NCBI GenBank assembly: GCA_963794605.1
Contig: CAWCEN010000002.1
Coordinates: 1,302,001-1,366,000 of the forward strand
Reading direction: 5' to 3'
Length of the DNA: 64,000 bases
Origin: VAXT01 sp963794605
Lineage (GTDB): Bacteria; Actinomycetota; Thermoleophilia; Gaiellales; Gaiellaceae
Both the position numbers and the translations under genes were made by a program. Positions 41,877 to 50,358 of the stretch are shown one piece after another (positions within the stretch are counted from its first letter, which is position 1; every line of letters starts with the position of its first letter). Below the pieces are notes generated by a model. That model did no database searches. It had not been told where the DNA came from and was given only the letters and a program-made list of their open reading frames with translations.

Positions 41877-42815
41877 TCAGGAGCCGAGGATCTCGGCCAG
41901 CTTCGCCGCGTCGATGTTCCCGCCGGAGACGACGCAGACGATCTTGCCGCTGCCGGCTGCCCCGCTGCGGACCACGGCCAGCGGCGTCGCGCCGGCGCCC
42001 TCCGCGACCACTCGCGCGCGCTCGACGAGCAGCTTGACGGCACGTTCTGTGTCGGCCAGGTCCGCGACGAGTGAGCCCGCGAGGAGCTGGCGGGCCAGCG
42101 CGAACATCTCGGGGAAGACCTCGGGCGAGCCGATCCCGTCGACAAAGCTCGGCGTGTAGGCGACCCTGACCGGCTCGCCTGCCTCGAGCGACGGAGCGAG
42201 CGGCGCGGCCGTCGCGACCTCGGCCGCGAAGACCTTGCAGGACGGGGCGACGGCGCGCAGCGCGGAGGCGATGCCGCACGAGAGCCCACCGCCGCCGTAG
42301 GGCGCGACGACCGCGTCGACATCCGGCAGGTCCTCGACGATCTCGAGCCCGATCGTGCCGTTGCCGGCCATGACCGCGTCGTCGCTGAAGGCGTGCACGT
42401 GCAGGCCGTCGAGGCCCTTGAACGTGCGCGTGCGGAAGACCTCGTGCCACTCGTCGAAGGTGACCGGGAGCATGTCCGCGCCCAGGCGCCTGATCGCTGC
42501 GATCTTTGTGTCGGGAGCCGTGTCGGGAAGGACGACCGTGCAGTGAACGCCGAGCCGCCTGGCCCACCAGGCGACGCCCTGCGCCATGTTGCCCGCGCTC
42601 GCAGTCCAGACGCCGTGCTCGAGCTCCTCGGGCGAGGCGAGCAGAAGCGCGTTCCCCGCGCCGCGCAGCTTGAAGGAGCCGATCGTCTGGAGGTTCTCGA
42701 GCTTGAGGTAGATCTCCGCCGGAGCGTCCTCGAGCTCGAGACGAACGAGCGGCGTGCGGACGATCGACCCGGCCAGGCGCTCGCGGGCCGCCTCGATCTC
42801 GGCCAGCGCGATCAC
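41877..42815 (-). CDS. PLP-dependent threonine/serine dehydratase-like enzyme
   Basis: A 312-aa fold-type II PLP enzyme starting at GTG 42815. The PLP-Lys motif is KLENLQTIGSFKLRGAGNAL. The glycine-rich phosphate cradle is VVAPYGGGGLSCGIASAL, preceded by ASAGNMAQGVAWWARRLGVHC. These are typical of threonine dehydratase, serine racemase or similar eliminases. The ACT regulatory domain is absent, so it is the catabolic/biosynthetic-short type. It overlaps the ornithine cyclodeaminase-like gene by 4 nt, and that pairing suggests a racemase/eliminase plus reductase on one amino-acid substrate. Confidence 0.85.
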   Translation of the reverse strand: MIALAEIEAARERLAGSIVRTPLVRLELEDAPAEIYLKLENLQTIGSFKLRGAGNALLLASPEELEHGVWTASAGNMAQGVAWWARRLGVHCTVVLPDTAPDTKIAAIRRLGADMLPVTFDEWHEVFRTRTFKGLDGLHVHAFSDDAVMAGNGTIGLEIVEDLPDVDAVVAPYGGGGLSCGIASALRAVAPSCKVFAAEVATAAPLAPSLEAGEPVRVAYTPSFVDGIGSPEVFPEMFALARQLLAGSLVADLADTERAVKLLVERARVVAEGAGATPLAVVRSGAAGSGKIVCVVSGGNIDAAKLAEILGS

Positions 42816-43744
42816 AGCTCGACCTCGGTGCCTGCATCGACCTCGAGCGCCCGCCGGTAGACGAGCCCGGCTGCCGCCGCGTCTTCGACCGCGTGGCCCG
42901 TCGACTTGTAGATCGTGATCTGCTCGGGTGAGGTGCGGCCCTCGCGCGCGCCCGCGAGGATCTCGCCCAACTCGACAGCGTCGTTCCGATCGAGCCCCTG
43001 GAGCTCGTGCGCGCCCGCTGGATACGGCTCGAAGGCGACGCGCGACTCGACGGCGAGAAGCCCGGCGCGCATCACGGCCGGATCGAGCTCCGGCCCATCG
43101 CGTGAGGCTCCGACCGAGGTCACGTGCATCCCGGGCTCGAGCCGGCCCGCGTCGAGGATCGGCCGGCCCGCGTCGGTGCAGGCGCAGACGACGTCTGCTC
43201 CGGCGACGGCTTCCTCGAACGAGGCGTAGGCCGTCCCGCCGATCTCGTCGGCGAGCGCCCGAGCATGCTCGGCGTTGCGACTCGCGACGCGCACCTCGGC
43301 GAACTGTCGCACGCGGGTCGCCGCGTCGATGTGCGAGCGCGCCTGCACGCCGGCTCCGAGGACGGCCAGGACGGTCGCGTCCGGTCGTGCGAGGGCCCGC
43401 GTGGCCACGGCCGAAGCCGCGCCCGTACGCACGCCGGTGATCTCGGTCCCGTCCATGAGCGCGAGCGGCCTCCCGGTCTGGTCGTCGAAGAGCGCGATCG
43501 TCGCCTGGTGGCTCGGCAGGCCGACCTCGTGGTTCCCGGCGAAGACCGAGACGAGCTTCGTCTCGAGGATCCCGTCCGCGTAGCCGGGCATTGCAGCCAG
43601 GAAGCCGCGCTCCGTCTGCGCAGCTATTCGAGGCGGAACGGACACGCGCCCGGCGCTCAGCTCGACGAACACGCGCTCGAGCGCCTCGAGGAGGTGATCG
43701 AGGTCGAGCAGCCGTCGCACATCGGCGCGCGAGAGGACGAGCAC
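42812..43744 (-). CDS. Ornithine cyclodeaminase / mu-crystallin family dehydrogenase
   Basis: A 310-aa NAD(P)-dependent enzyme of the OCD/alanine-dehydrogenase branch. LALMDGTEITGVRTGAASAVATRALARPDATVLAVLGAGVQARSHI contains the Rossmann GAGVQA motif, and VCACTDAGRPIL, TSVGA and the later GLDRNDAVELGEIL are also visible. Start GTG 43744, since the family begins VLVLSRADVRRLLD. The gene is 2 nt after the 244-aa unknown gene. Substrate could be ornithine, alanine, 1-pyrroline-type imines or similar; it cannot be read from sequence. Confidence 0.88.
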   Translation of the reverse strand: MLVLSRADVRRLLDLDHLLEALERVFVELSAGRVSVPPRIAAQTERGFLAAMPGYADGILETKLVSVFAGNHEVGLPSHQATIALFDDQTGRPLALMDGTEITGVRTGAASAVATRALARPDATVLAVLGAGVQARSHIDAATRVRQFAEVRVASRNAEHARALADEIGGTAYASFEEAVAGADVVCACTDAGRPILDAGRLEPGMHVTSVGASRDGPELDPAVMRAGLLAVESRVAFEPYPAGAHELQGLDRNDAVELGEILAGAREGRTSPEQITIYKSTGHAVEDAAAAGLVYRRALEVDAGTEVEL

Positions 43745-43746
43745 GG

Positions 43747-44481
43747 TCAGGGCAGCATGCCGAGCGCGTGAAGGCCGTCGATCGGCTCCTGCGCACTGCA
43801 GCTTCCGAAGCTCACGAAGAGCTCCCGCGCGCGGGCGACCTCTTCTGCGCCTGCCGTCCGCTCGCGCCAGCGAAACGATTCGGCCGAGACCGAGAACGAC
43901 TCGGGCTCCTCGTCCGCGAGCGCCTCCTGCTCGTCGCCGAATGCCGCCGCGGCCAGCAAGTTCAGAAAGCCGTGCTCGTTGCCGTGCCGGACCGGATGGT
44001 GGAGACCGGCCGTCGCCTTGAACGGCACCTCGAGCCTGCGGCAGCCCTGCACGAACTCGGCCAGAGCCGGCACGCTCGGCAGGACGGAGCCGCCGCAGCG
44101 CACCTTCGCCCGGAGCCCGAGCTCGCCGAGCTGAAGGATGCGGAACGACACATCGTCGCGGAGCGGCAGCTCGCAATAGACCTCAGGCGCGGCGTCGAAG
44201 AGCACGTCGGGGTCGAGCCCGGCCGCCTCGACGGCTTCGATCCTCGCGTCGGCCGGCGGGAGCACGCCCGTGTCGAGCACGACCGAGAGCCGGAGCGGCT
44301 CGTCCCCGAGCTCGCCGAGCTTCGACGCCGGGCAGACGAAGCGGTTCACGATCCAACCCGTCTCGCTCGCACGTACGCGGCGGTGCTCCGTCAGCCCTTC
44401 CTCGAGCGGCAGTTCCTGCGGTGGAAAAGTCGGCGCGTGATCGATCAGCCCGCCGAGGAGGGCGCGCCGCGTATCTGTCAA
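43747..44481 (-). CDS. Hypothetical protein in amino-acid-metabolism operon
   Basis: A 244-aa soluble protein with probable TTG start at 44481, 9 nt after the CBS stop. The sequence is consistent in one frame: HAPTFPPQELPLEEGLTEH, GWIVNRFVCPASKLGEL, VRCGGSVLPSVPALAEFVQGCRRLEVPFKATAGLHHPVRH and HGFLNLLAAAAFGDEQEALADEEPESF. A conserved-looking Lys followed by His-His (FKATAGLHHPVRH) could form an aldolase or metal centre. No family name can be assigned. It may supply or consume a substrate shared with the flanking dehydrogenase and dehydratase. Confidence 0.7.
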   Translation of the reverse strand: MTDTRRALLGGLIDHAPTFPPQELPLEEGLTEHRRVRASETGWIVNRFVCPASKLGELGDEPLRLSVVLDTGVLPPADARIEAVEAAGLDPDVLFDAAPEVYCELPLRDDVSFRILQLGELGLRAKVRCGGSVLPSVPALAEFVQGCRRLEVPFKATAGLHHPVRHGNEHGFLNLLAAAAFGDEQEALADEEPESFSVSAESFRWRERTAGAEEVARARELFVSFGSCSAQEPIDGLHALGMLP

Positions 44482-44489
44482 CGTCTCGG

Positions 44490-44921
44490 TCAGCCCGCGG
44501 TGATGTAGTCGGTCAGGTACCGGATCTCGAAACTCTGCTGCTTCGACTTGAACTTGACGACGTCGCCGATCGAGACGATCCCGACTACGTCGCCGTCCTC
44601 GACCACCGGAACGTGGCGGATGCGCCGGTCGGTCATCAGCGCCATGCACTCGTCGATCGATGTGCTCGGGCTGACGACGATCAGTGGCGACGACATGATC
44701 TCGCCGACGGTCACCTCGTCGCCGGTCGGCCCATCCCGTGCCACGCGGCGGAGGTAGTCCCGCTCCGACACGATGCCCGCGACATCGCCGTCCTGCTTGA
44801 CGAGCAGCGATCCGACGTTCGCATCGACCATTCGCTTCACGGCCTCGAGAACAGGGGCGTTTGCCTCGATCTCGAGCACCTCGTGGCCTTTGTTGCCGAG
44901 GATCTCCGATACGCGGTTCAC
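44490..44921 (-). CDS. Tandem CBS-domain protein
   Basis: A 143-aa protein consisting almost entirely of two CBS motifs (LEAVKRMVDANVGSLLVKQDGDVAGIVSERDYLRRV and SIDECMALMTDRRIRHVPVVEDGDVVGIVSIGDVV) that would bind adenosyl ligands. Such stand-alone CBS proteins sense AMP/ATP or SAM and modulate partner proteins. It heads the four-gene operon and may regulate one of its enzymes; that is inference from position. Divergent from the metallo-beta-lactamase-like gene. Confidence 0.88.
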   Translation of the reverse strand: MNRVSEILGNKGHEVLEIEANAPVLEAVKRMVDANVGSLLVKQDGDVAGIVSERDYLRRVARDGPTGDEVTVGEIMSSPLIVVSPSTSIDECMALMTDRRIRHVPVVEDGDVVGIVSIGDVVKFKSKQQSFEIRYLTDYITAG

Positions 44922-44982
44922 GTCGCCTCCTTCTTACGTCGTGAGAAACGACGACCTTCAGCTTACGAGAGAATTGGCCGCG

Positions 44983-45444
44983 ATGGAGGAACTCCGCCCG
45001 GGCCTCTGGACCTGGACCGCGCCGCATCCTGAGTGGAACGAGCAGCCGGTCGTGCGCTCGTACGCGGTCGAACGCGGAGAGGCGATCGTCCTCATCGATC
45101 CGATCTCGCCGCCCGCGGAGCTCATCGAGGGCCGTGAGCTGCGCGTTGCGCTGACGTGTCCGTGGCACGCGCGGAGCTCGCCGGCGCTCGGAGCATCCGA
45201 AGCCGAGGTCGACGCCAGGCCCGGCTTCTATCCGGACGAGCGAGCCCTCTGGCTCCACGAGCACCGCGCGCTCGTGTTCGGCGACTCCTTCCCCGGCGGC
45301 CCGATTCCCGACGACTGGCTGCCCGACGGCAAAAGGCCTGCCGACTACCGCGCGTGGCTCGAGCCGTTCCTCGAGCTTCCGGTCGAGCTCGTGCTGCCGA
45401 CGCACGGCGACCCGGGCGGCCGCGACCTGCTCGAGCGCGCGTAA
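44983..45444 (+). CDS. Reduced metallo-beta-lactamase-like protein
   Basis: A 153-aa protein beginning MEELRPGLWTWTAPHPEWN. It resembles MBL-fold proteins in order: RSYAVERGEAIVLIDPISPP, ALTCPWHARSSP (in place of the HxHxDH metal motif), HRALVFGDSF and VLPTHGDPGG. Only one or two of the usual metal-binding His/Asp remain and the middle part is short, so activity is doubtful. A GTG at 44941 would give a longer protein in the same frame. ATG 44983 is preferred because the family-like residues begin there. Confidence 0.65.
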   Translation: MEELRPGLWTWTAPHPEWNEQPVVRSYAVERGEAIVLIDPISPPAELIEGRELRVALTCPWHARSSPALGASEAEVDARPGFYPDERALWLHEHRALVFGDSFPGGPIPDDWLPDGKRPADYRAWLEPFLELPVELVLPTHGDPGGRDLLERA

Positions 45445-45456
45445 AGTACTCCGCGG

Positions 45457-45864
45457 ATGGCGAGTCGAGTGCTCGACGGGAGATGTGAGTGCGGGGCGGT
45501 CCGCTACCGGGTCGCGGACGAGTTCCTGTACGCGTCGAACTGCCACTGCTCGCGCTGCCGTGCCGCAACCGGGTCGGCGTTCAAGCCGTTCGCGGGGATC
45601 GAGCGCGAGAAGCTCGAGCTCCTCGAAGGCGCCGACGGGCTCCTCGTCAACGGCGACGACGACCTGAACGACACGCGCTGCGCGACGTGCGGCTCGCTCC
45701 TCTACTCGGTCGTGCGTGACGGCGAGTTCGTCCACGTCGCTCTCGGCTCGCTCGTCGACGAGCCCGGCATGCGGCCGACGAAGCACATCTTCGTCGGCTC
45801 CAAGGCGCCCTGGTTCGAGATCACGGACGACCTGCCCCAGTTCGAGGAGCACGCGACCGCCTAG
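45457..45864 (+). CDS. GFA-family zinc protein (glutathione-dependent formaldehyde-activating-like)
   Basis: A 135-aa protein with the GFA Zn-cysteine pattern: GRCECGAVRYRV, NCHCSRCRAATGSAFKPFAGI and DTRCATCGSLLYSVV. The family includes spontaneously active and inactive relatives, and many are simply annotated as CENP-V/GFA domain proteins. In an organism with mycothiol rather than glutathione, the literal GFA role is unlikely. It follows the MBL-like gene by 12 nt. Confidence 0.88.
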   Translation: MASRVLDGRCECGAVRYRVADEFLYASNCHCSRCRAATGSAFKPFAGIEREKLELLEGADGLLVNGDDDLNDTRCATCGSLLYSVVRDGEFVHVALGSLVDEPGMRPTKHIFVGSKAPWFEITDDLPQFEEHATA

Positions 45865-45933
45865 CCGCCGATGAGTTCCTGCGGCGGGGGCCGTCTGATC
45901 GGGGACTAGTCACGCGAGCGAGAGGAGTGCGAA

Positions 45934-46333
45934 GTGAGCGAGTCGCTGAAGAGCGTCGGCGCGATCACCCTGTTCGTCGAGGACCCGCAGCGGTCGAAGG
46001 CGTTCTACGAGCAGGTCTTCGAGGCACCGTTGGTCTTCGAGGACGAAAACTCGGCCGCGGTCCAGTTTCGAGAACACGATCATCAACCTGCTCGCGACGC
46101 CCGCGGCACCCGAGCTGATTGCGCCAGCAGCCGTCGGCGGGCCGGAAGCGGGCGCGCGCTCGCAGTTCACGATCTTTGTCGAGGACGCGAACGCCGTGTG
46201 CCAGGAGCTGTCGAACCGCGGCGTCGAGCTGCTCAACGGCCCGATCGACCGGGAGTGGGGGATGCGCACGGCCGCGTTCGAGGATCCTGACGGCCACGTC
46301 TGGGAGGTCGCGCAGCAGTTCGCCGAGAGTTAG
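45934..46333 (+). pseudogene. VOC-family protein disrupted by one-base insertion
   Basis: The protein opens at GTG 45934 with SLKSVGAITLFVEDPQRSKAFYEQVFEAPLVFEDENSAAVQF, a good glyoxalase/bleomycin-resistance N-terminus. At 46066-46068 the run TTT shifts the frame. Removing one T gives ENTIINLLATPAAPELIAP and the C-terminal DPDGHVWEVAQQFAES, ending at 46333. As written, the first frame would run on as nonsense. A sequencing error in the T run is the simplest explanation. Confidence 0.8.
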
Positions 46334-46334
46334 C

Positions 46335-46736
46335 TCAGACGACAGCCGTGAGCTGGGCTGCGATCGCCAGCCAGCGGCCACCCTGGTAGCGCCAGACATC
46401 CGTGTAGCGCGTCGAAGCAGGGCTGCCGCCGCGCACGTAGTGCGTGACGCCGTGGACGAGCGCCACCTCCCCGAGCGGCCGGACGTCGACCTCGTCGTAG
46501 GTCACCTCCGTCACGCCCGGTCCGGCCGCGACCCGGTCCAGGAACTGCGCCTTGCCGATGCGCTTCCCGTCGACGAGTGAGCACGTGAAGTCGGCGCTCA
46601 GATGCTCGCCGTACCACCCGACATCGGCCTCGACGAACGCGCGGATGTAGTGCGTGTTCAGACGGTGTAGCTCGCACACGGCTTCGGCCTCTTCGGCCCG
46701 CGCCTCAGCGACCTCCGCATCCGCCGTCTCGACCAC
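46335..46736 (-). CDS. NTF2/SnoaL-like (DUF4440-type) protein
   Basis: A 133-aa protein with LHRLNTHYIRAFVEADVGWYGEHLSADFTCSLVDGKRIGKAQFLDRVA, a standard small alpha+beta barrel opening. The strand VRPLGEVALVHGVTHYVRGG and the late WRYQGGRWLAIAAQLTAV are also typical. It probably binds a small hydrophobic ligand. Convergent with the broken VOC gene and divergent from the Ada/AlkA gene. Confidence 0.78.
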   Translation of the reverse strand: MVETADAEVAEARAEEAEAVCELHRLNTHYIRAFVEADVGWYGEHLSADFTCSLVDGKRIGKAQFLDRVAAGPGVTEVTYDEVDVRPLGEVALVHGVTHYVRGGSPASTRYTDVWRYQGGRWLAIAAQLTAVV

Positions 46737-46844
46737 GACCGGAGCCTGCCGGACCGACGCGTGAACGACTCGCCGGATCCGGACATGTGAACGCGTGTCC
46801 GAATCCGGCTGGTTTCGCTGCTCCGCCCACGCTATACCTGCTCG

Positions 46845-47534
46845 ATGGACCGGATCTCCGGGGTAGTGACGACCGGCATCTACTGCCGCCCGGGCTGCGG
46901 GGCGCAGCCGCTCGCGCAGAACGTGAACAAGTTCCCACTCGCCGCCTCAGCCGAGGCGGCCGGCTACCGCGCCTGCATGCGCTGCCGCCCGTATCGCTGG
47001 CCGCAGTCCGTCTCCTGGACGGCTCCGGAGCTCGTCTGCCGCGCGGTGCGCCTGATCCTGGACGGCGCCCTCGACAACGCGAGCGAAACCGACCTCGGGG
47101 CGCGTCTCGGCGTCTCGGGCCGTCACCTGCGGCGTCTCTTCAAGGAGAGCCTCGGCGTGACCCCAGACGGACTGGCGCGCTCCGCCCGCGTCCACTTCGC
47201 GCGGCGCCTGCTCGACGACACGGACCTGACCGTGACCCAGATCGCCCTCGCGGCCGGCTTCGGCAGTCTGCGCCAGTTCAACCGCGCCTGCCAGGAGGTG
47301 TTCCGTGAATCGCCGCGCGAGCTTGCGTGCGCGCCGTCGCAAGCCGGATCGGCTCGTCGCGGACGGCGGCCTGCTCCTCCGCCTGGCGTACCGCGGGCCG
47401 CTCGACTGGGCGGACCTGGCCGCGTACTTCTCGGCCCGCGCGATTCCGGGCGTGGAAGCCGTCGAGGGCGACACGTACCGGCGCACGATCGTCGTCCGCG
47501 GCCATCCCGGTGTGCTCGAGCTGAGCCCTGGTGA
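46845..47534 (+). CDS. Ada-like N-terminal part of a fused Ada-AlkA repair protein
   Basis: ATG 46845. The Zn-Cys activator domain is present (TTGIYCRPGC and RACMRCRPYR), with Cys at the methyl-acceptor position. It is followed by an AraC-type helix-turn-helix (SETDLGARLGVSGRHLRRLFKESLGVTPDGLARSARVHFARRLLDDTDLTVTQIALAAGFGSLRQFNRACQEVFRESPREL). After RESPREL (about nt 47322) the frame is nonsense, while the next frame continues with the AlkA glycosylase. In many actinobacteria Ada and AlkA are one polypeptide. An extra base at 47322-47324 would explain the split. Confidence 0.85.
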   Translation: MDRISGVVTTGIYCRPGCGAQPLAQNVNKFPLAASAEAAGYRACMRCRPYRWPQSVSWTAPELVCRAVRLILDGALDNASETDLGARLGVSGRHLRRLFKESLGVTPDGLARSARVHFARRLLDDTDLTVTQIALAAGFGSLRQFNRACQEVFRESPRELACAPSQAGSARRGRRPAPPPGVPRAARLGGPGRVLLGPRDSGRGSRRGRHVPAHDRRPRPSRCARAEPW

Positions 47535-48264
47535 CGATCACCACCTCCTCCTGCGCGCGCACCTGCCGAACTGGGACGAGCTCGTCCACGTGGTACAGCG
47601 CGCACGGCGGATCGGGAGCCTCGACTTCGACCTCTCGGAGCCTGCGGTTCAGCTCGCAGCCGATCCGATGATCGGGCCACTCCTCGACGCGAGGCCCGGT
47701 CTCCGGCCGCCCGGCACCTGGGATCCGTTCGAGACCGGCGTGCGCGCGATCATCGGACAGCAGGTCAGCCTCGCAGGCGCGAACACGATCGCCGGGAGGC
47801 TGGTCGCCCGACTCGGCGAGAGAGTGCCGGGGCTCGAGCCGCTGGGTCTCACGCACACCTTCCCGTCCGCAGCCGTCCTCGCCCGAGGCAACCTCCACGG
47901 CCTCGGGCTGACGCCGGCGCGCGCGAAGGCAATCAGCCTGTTCGCCGACGCGGTCGTCGAGGACGCGGTCGTGCTCGACGGCAGCGTCAGCCTCGATCGG
48001 CTCGTCTCGTCGATCACGGCGCTCGACGGCCTCGGCCCGTGGACGGCAAACTACCTCGCCCTGCGGCTCGGCGAGCCGGACGCGTGCCCCACGAGCGATC
48101 TGGCTCTTAGGCGCGCCCTCCCCCGCAGGGCTTCCCGCACGCCTGCTGCGCTCGGCGACGTCGCGGAGCGCTGGCGGCCGTGGCGGGCCCTTGCCGCGAC
48201 GCATCTCTGGATCGCCGACGGCCTGCGAGAGCCCGTACACCGCACAGCCCAGGGCGCGGCGTAA
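47305..48264 (+). CDS. alkA: DNA-3-methyladenine glycosylase II (AlkA), C-terminal part of the fused protein
   Basis: HhH-GPD glycosylase that excises alkylated bases. RLAYRGPLDWADLAAYFSARAIPGVE is the AlkA N-domain. FETGVRAIIGQQVSLAGA and the helix-hairpin-helix LDGLGPWTANYLALRLGEPDACPTSDLALRRAL include the catalytic Asp (PTSD). The GTG at 47305 is inside the Ada-part frame; the frame is genuine from about 47323 (LRARRRKPDRLVADGG). Ends at a terminator hairpin. The joined protein would both sense and repair alkylation damage. Confidence 0.9.
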   Translation: MNRRASLRARRRKPDRLVADGGLLLRLAYRGPLDWADLAAYFSARAIPGVEAVEGDTYRRTIVVRGHPGVLELSPGDDHHLLLRAHLPNWDELVHVVQRARRIGSLDFDLSEPAVQLAADPMIGPLLDARPGLRPPGTWDPFETGVRAIIGQQVSLAGANTIAGRLVARLGERVPGLEPLGLTHTFPSAAVLARGNLHGLGLTPARAKAISLFADAVVEDAVVLDGSVSLDRLVSSITALDGLGPWTANYLALRLGEPDACPTSDLALRRALPRRASRTPAALGDVAERWRPWRALAATHLWIADGLREPVHRTAQGAA

Positions 48265-48269
48265 TGGCT

Positions 48270-48301
48270 CGGGCCGGAGCGATACGTGCCGCTCCGGCCC
48301 G
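48270..48301. terminator. Bidirectional terminator hairpin
   Basis: CGGGCCGGAGCG (48270-48281) and CGCTCCGGCCCG (48290-48301) form a 12-bp perfect stem with an 8-nt loop between the convergent alkA and HAF-repeat genes. No U-tract. Confidence 0.75.
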
Positions 48302-48313
48302 TAGCCGATCTAC

Positions 48314-49501
48314 TCAGTGCAACATGGGCGTGGCCAGGAAGGCGACGAACTTCCCGGTCGAGTCGACGCCCTGACCGGTGATCCGGCCGAAGTCGTCGAT
48401 GTCGTTTGCCGTCGTGATCGCAGTCACGTCACCGGAGACGACGAGGTCGTCCAGGTTCGCCATCACACCGTTCTGCCACAGGAAGCCATGGCAGTTGTCG
48501 TCCACATCACAGGACTGTCCGACGACCTGTCCCCACTCGTTGATACCGGTCGCCTGACTCGTCACGTCGCCGGGCAGCGCGCCGAGCGACCGCAGCCCGC
48601 CACTCTCAGTCCAGAGGAACGCGCGCGGATCGAGGTCGCCGCCGCTCGCCGCGGACGCGTTTGCAAAGCCGACCACCGCGCCCTGCTGGTTGACCGCCAT
48701 CGGCGTGTTCCAGGCCACGCCTCCGAAGTCGCCGATGTTGCGCGGCAGCCCGCCGTGATCCCAGATCACGCTGTGGATCGCACTGAACCGGCCCACGGCC
48801 TGGTCGCAGATGCCGGAGATGCCGACGACGCGTCCGAAGTCGTTCAGCGCCGTCGCCGCCGTGACGGTGTCCCCGGGCAGCGGCCGGAGCTGTCGCATGC
48901 GGCTACCAGGCCCCCAAACCACCGCCCGGAACTGGAAGATCTGCGGCGACTCGCAGGTCGGGTCGTGCACGGTGTTCTCGGCCCAGCCGGTTGTCTGCCC
49001 GAGGTTGTTCGTCCCGGTTGCGAAGCCGTGCGTCCCGCCGAGCGTCGGCAGCGGGGTCATCACGCCGTTCTGCCACCGGAAGCCGAGACAGCGCTTGCCG
49101 CGGCTGGTTGGGCTCGGGAAGAAGAACCCGCAGCTCCACCGCTCGTTGTACGGGTCGGGCTCGTTCGACTGCGCGATCCCGCTGACGATGCCGCGAACGT
49201 TCTTCACGGGCCAGAGCACGGCGCTGTTCGGCCCGCCGAGCGTGTCGAGGTCGGTCAGCACGCCGTTTCGCCACAGCGTGGCGTGCCTGGACTGATTGCC
49301 GAGCAGGTTGGAGCGGCCGGCCACCCAGCCGCGGTCGTTGATGCTGAAGCCGACGCTCGACGTCCCGCCGAGCGAGTCGAGGTTGTCGAGGTGATAGCTG
49401 GCAAAGGTTGTGCGATCCGGACGTGCGCTCGCACTCGTCGCAGCGACTGCGATGACGAGCAGCGCGCCGACGATGAGGGTCCTTGCTCTCAGCTTCTTCA
49501 T
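48314..49501 (-). CDS. Secreted HAF-repeat (extracellular repeat) protein
   Basis: A 395-aa exported protein with a signal peptide (TLIVGALLVIAVAATSASARP). Repeated ~45-aa units are of the HAF/probable extracellular repeat type: HATLWRNGVLTDLDTLGGPNSAV, PLPTLGGTHGFATGTNNLGQTTGWAE, ALNDFGRVVGIS, AVNQQGAVVGFANAS, GINEWGQVVGQS. Each unit contains a N-D/E-x-G-x-V-x-G turn. Surface location is likely, function unknown. ATG with a purine-rich AAAGGAGG site. Confidence 0.85.
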   Translation of the reverse strand: MKKLRARTLIVGALLVIAVAATSASARPDRTTFASYHLDNLDSLGGTSSVGFSINDRGWVAGRSNLLGNQSRHATLWRNGVLTDLDTLGGPNSAVLWPVKNVRGIVSGIAQSNEPDPYNERWSCGFFFPSPTSRGKRCLGFRWQNGVMTPLPTLGGTHGFATGTNNLGQTTGWAENTVHDPTCESPQIFQFRAVVWGPGSRMRQLRPLPGDTVTAATALNDFGRVVGISGICDQAVGRFSAIHSVIWDHGGLPRNIGDFGGVAWNTPMAVNQQGAVVGFANASAASGGDLDPRAFLWTESGGLRSLGALPGDVTSQATGINEWGQVVGQSCDVDDNCHGFLWQNGVMANLDDLVVSGDVTAITTANDIDDFGRITGQGVDSTGKFVAFLATPMLH

Positions 49502-49590
49502 GGCGACCTCCTTTCGGACAACGTGCGGCCACCGTGCCGAGCACGTCGAACGGGTGCTCGCCGTTTCCGGACAGATCGCCGACTGGCACG

Positions 49591-50358
49591 ATGACGGTGA
49601 TGCACCGCATCGGGCTACTGGTGCCGAGCTCGAACACGACGATGGAGACTGAGGTCCCCGCGATGCTGCGTGCGCGAGAGCACGTGCGCCCGGAGGACAC
49701 GTTCACGTTTCACAGCGCGCGCCTGCGGATGGAGGACGTCACGCCCGAGGGGCTGCGCGCGATGAACGAGCAGACCGAGGGTGCGACGACGGAGCTCGCG
49801 GACCTGCAGCCGGACGTCGTCGCTACCGCATGTCTCGTCGCGATCATGGCTCAGGGCCCGAGCAGCCACTGTGCCGTGCAGGCGGAGATCGAGTCGACCC
49901 TCGCGCGTGAGCACGCGCCCGCGCCTGTCGTCTCGTCCGCCGGCGCGCTCGTCGACGCGCTCCACGAGCTCGGCGCGCGGAAGATCGGGATCGTCGCTCC
50001 CTATCTCGAGGAGCTCACCCGGCTCGTCGTCGCGTACATCGAGGACGCAGGAGTCGAGGTCGCCGACGCAATCAGCCTCGAGGTCCCCGACAACCGAGTA
50101 GTGGCGGCGCTCGACCCGCACGACCTCGAAGAGCACTGGCGGCGCCTCGACCTGCGCGACTGCGACGCGCTCGTCCTCTCGGCGTGCGTCCAGATGCGCT
50201 CGCTCGCGGTGCTCGAAGAGGTGGAGCGCCGCAGCAAGTTGCCGACGGTGTCCGCCGCAACGGCGACCACGTGGGCGATCCTGCGTGCGCTCGACCTCGA
50301 GCCGATCGCTCCGGGTGCGGGAGCACTCCTTCGTGCTGCGCCCGAACGTGTCGTGTAG
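49591..50358 (+). CDS. Maleate isomerase / Asp-Glu racemase-like enzyme
   Basis: A 255-aa member of the aspartate/glutamate racemase superfamily, nearest in pattern to maleate cis-trans isomerase. It has HRIGLLVPSSNTTMETEVPAML with the substrate-binding Asn, the first catalytic Cys in VVATACLVAIMAQG and the second in CDALVLSACVQMRSL, with the ARKIGIVAPY helix between. Start ATG 49591 (49600 also possible). Substrate is probably a C4-C5 dicarboxylate; maleate is the best guess. No degradation cluster surrounds it. Confidence 0.82.
   Translation: MTVMHRIGLLVPSSNTTMETEVPAMLRAREHVRPEDTFTFHSARLRMEDVTPEGLRAMNEQTEGATTELADLQPDVVATACLVAIMAQGPSSHCAVQAEIESTLAREHAPAPVVSSAGALVDALHELGARKIGIVAPYLEELTRLVVAYIEDAGVEVADAISLEVPDNRVVAALDPHDLEEHWRRLDLRDCDALVLSACVQMRSLAVLEEVERRSKLPTVSAATATTWAILRALDLEPIAPGAGALLRAAPERVV

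Noticed and set aside
43747..45852. 701-aa minus-strand ORF covering CBS and MBL genes
   Set aside because: Only its last 244 residues have coding character; the remainder is shadow of the CBS, MBL-like and GFA genes.
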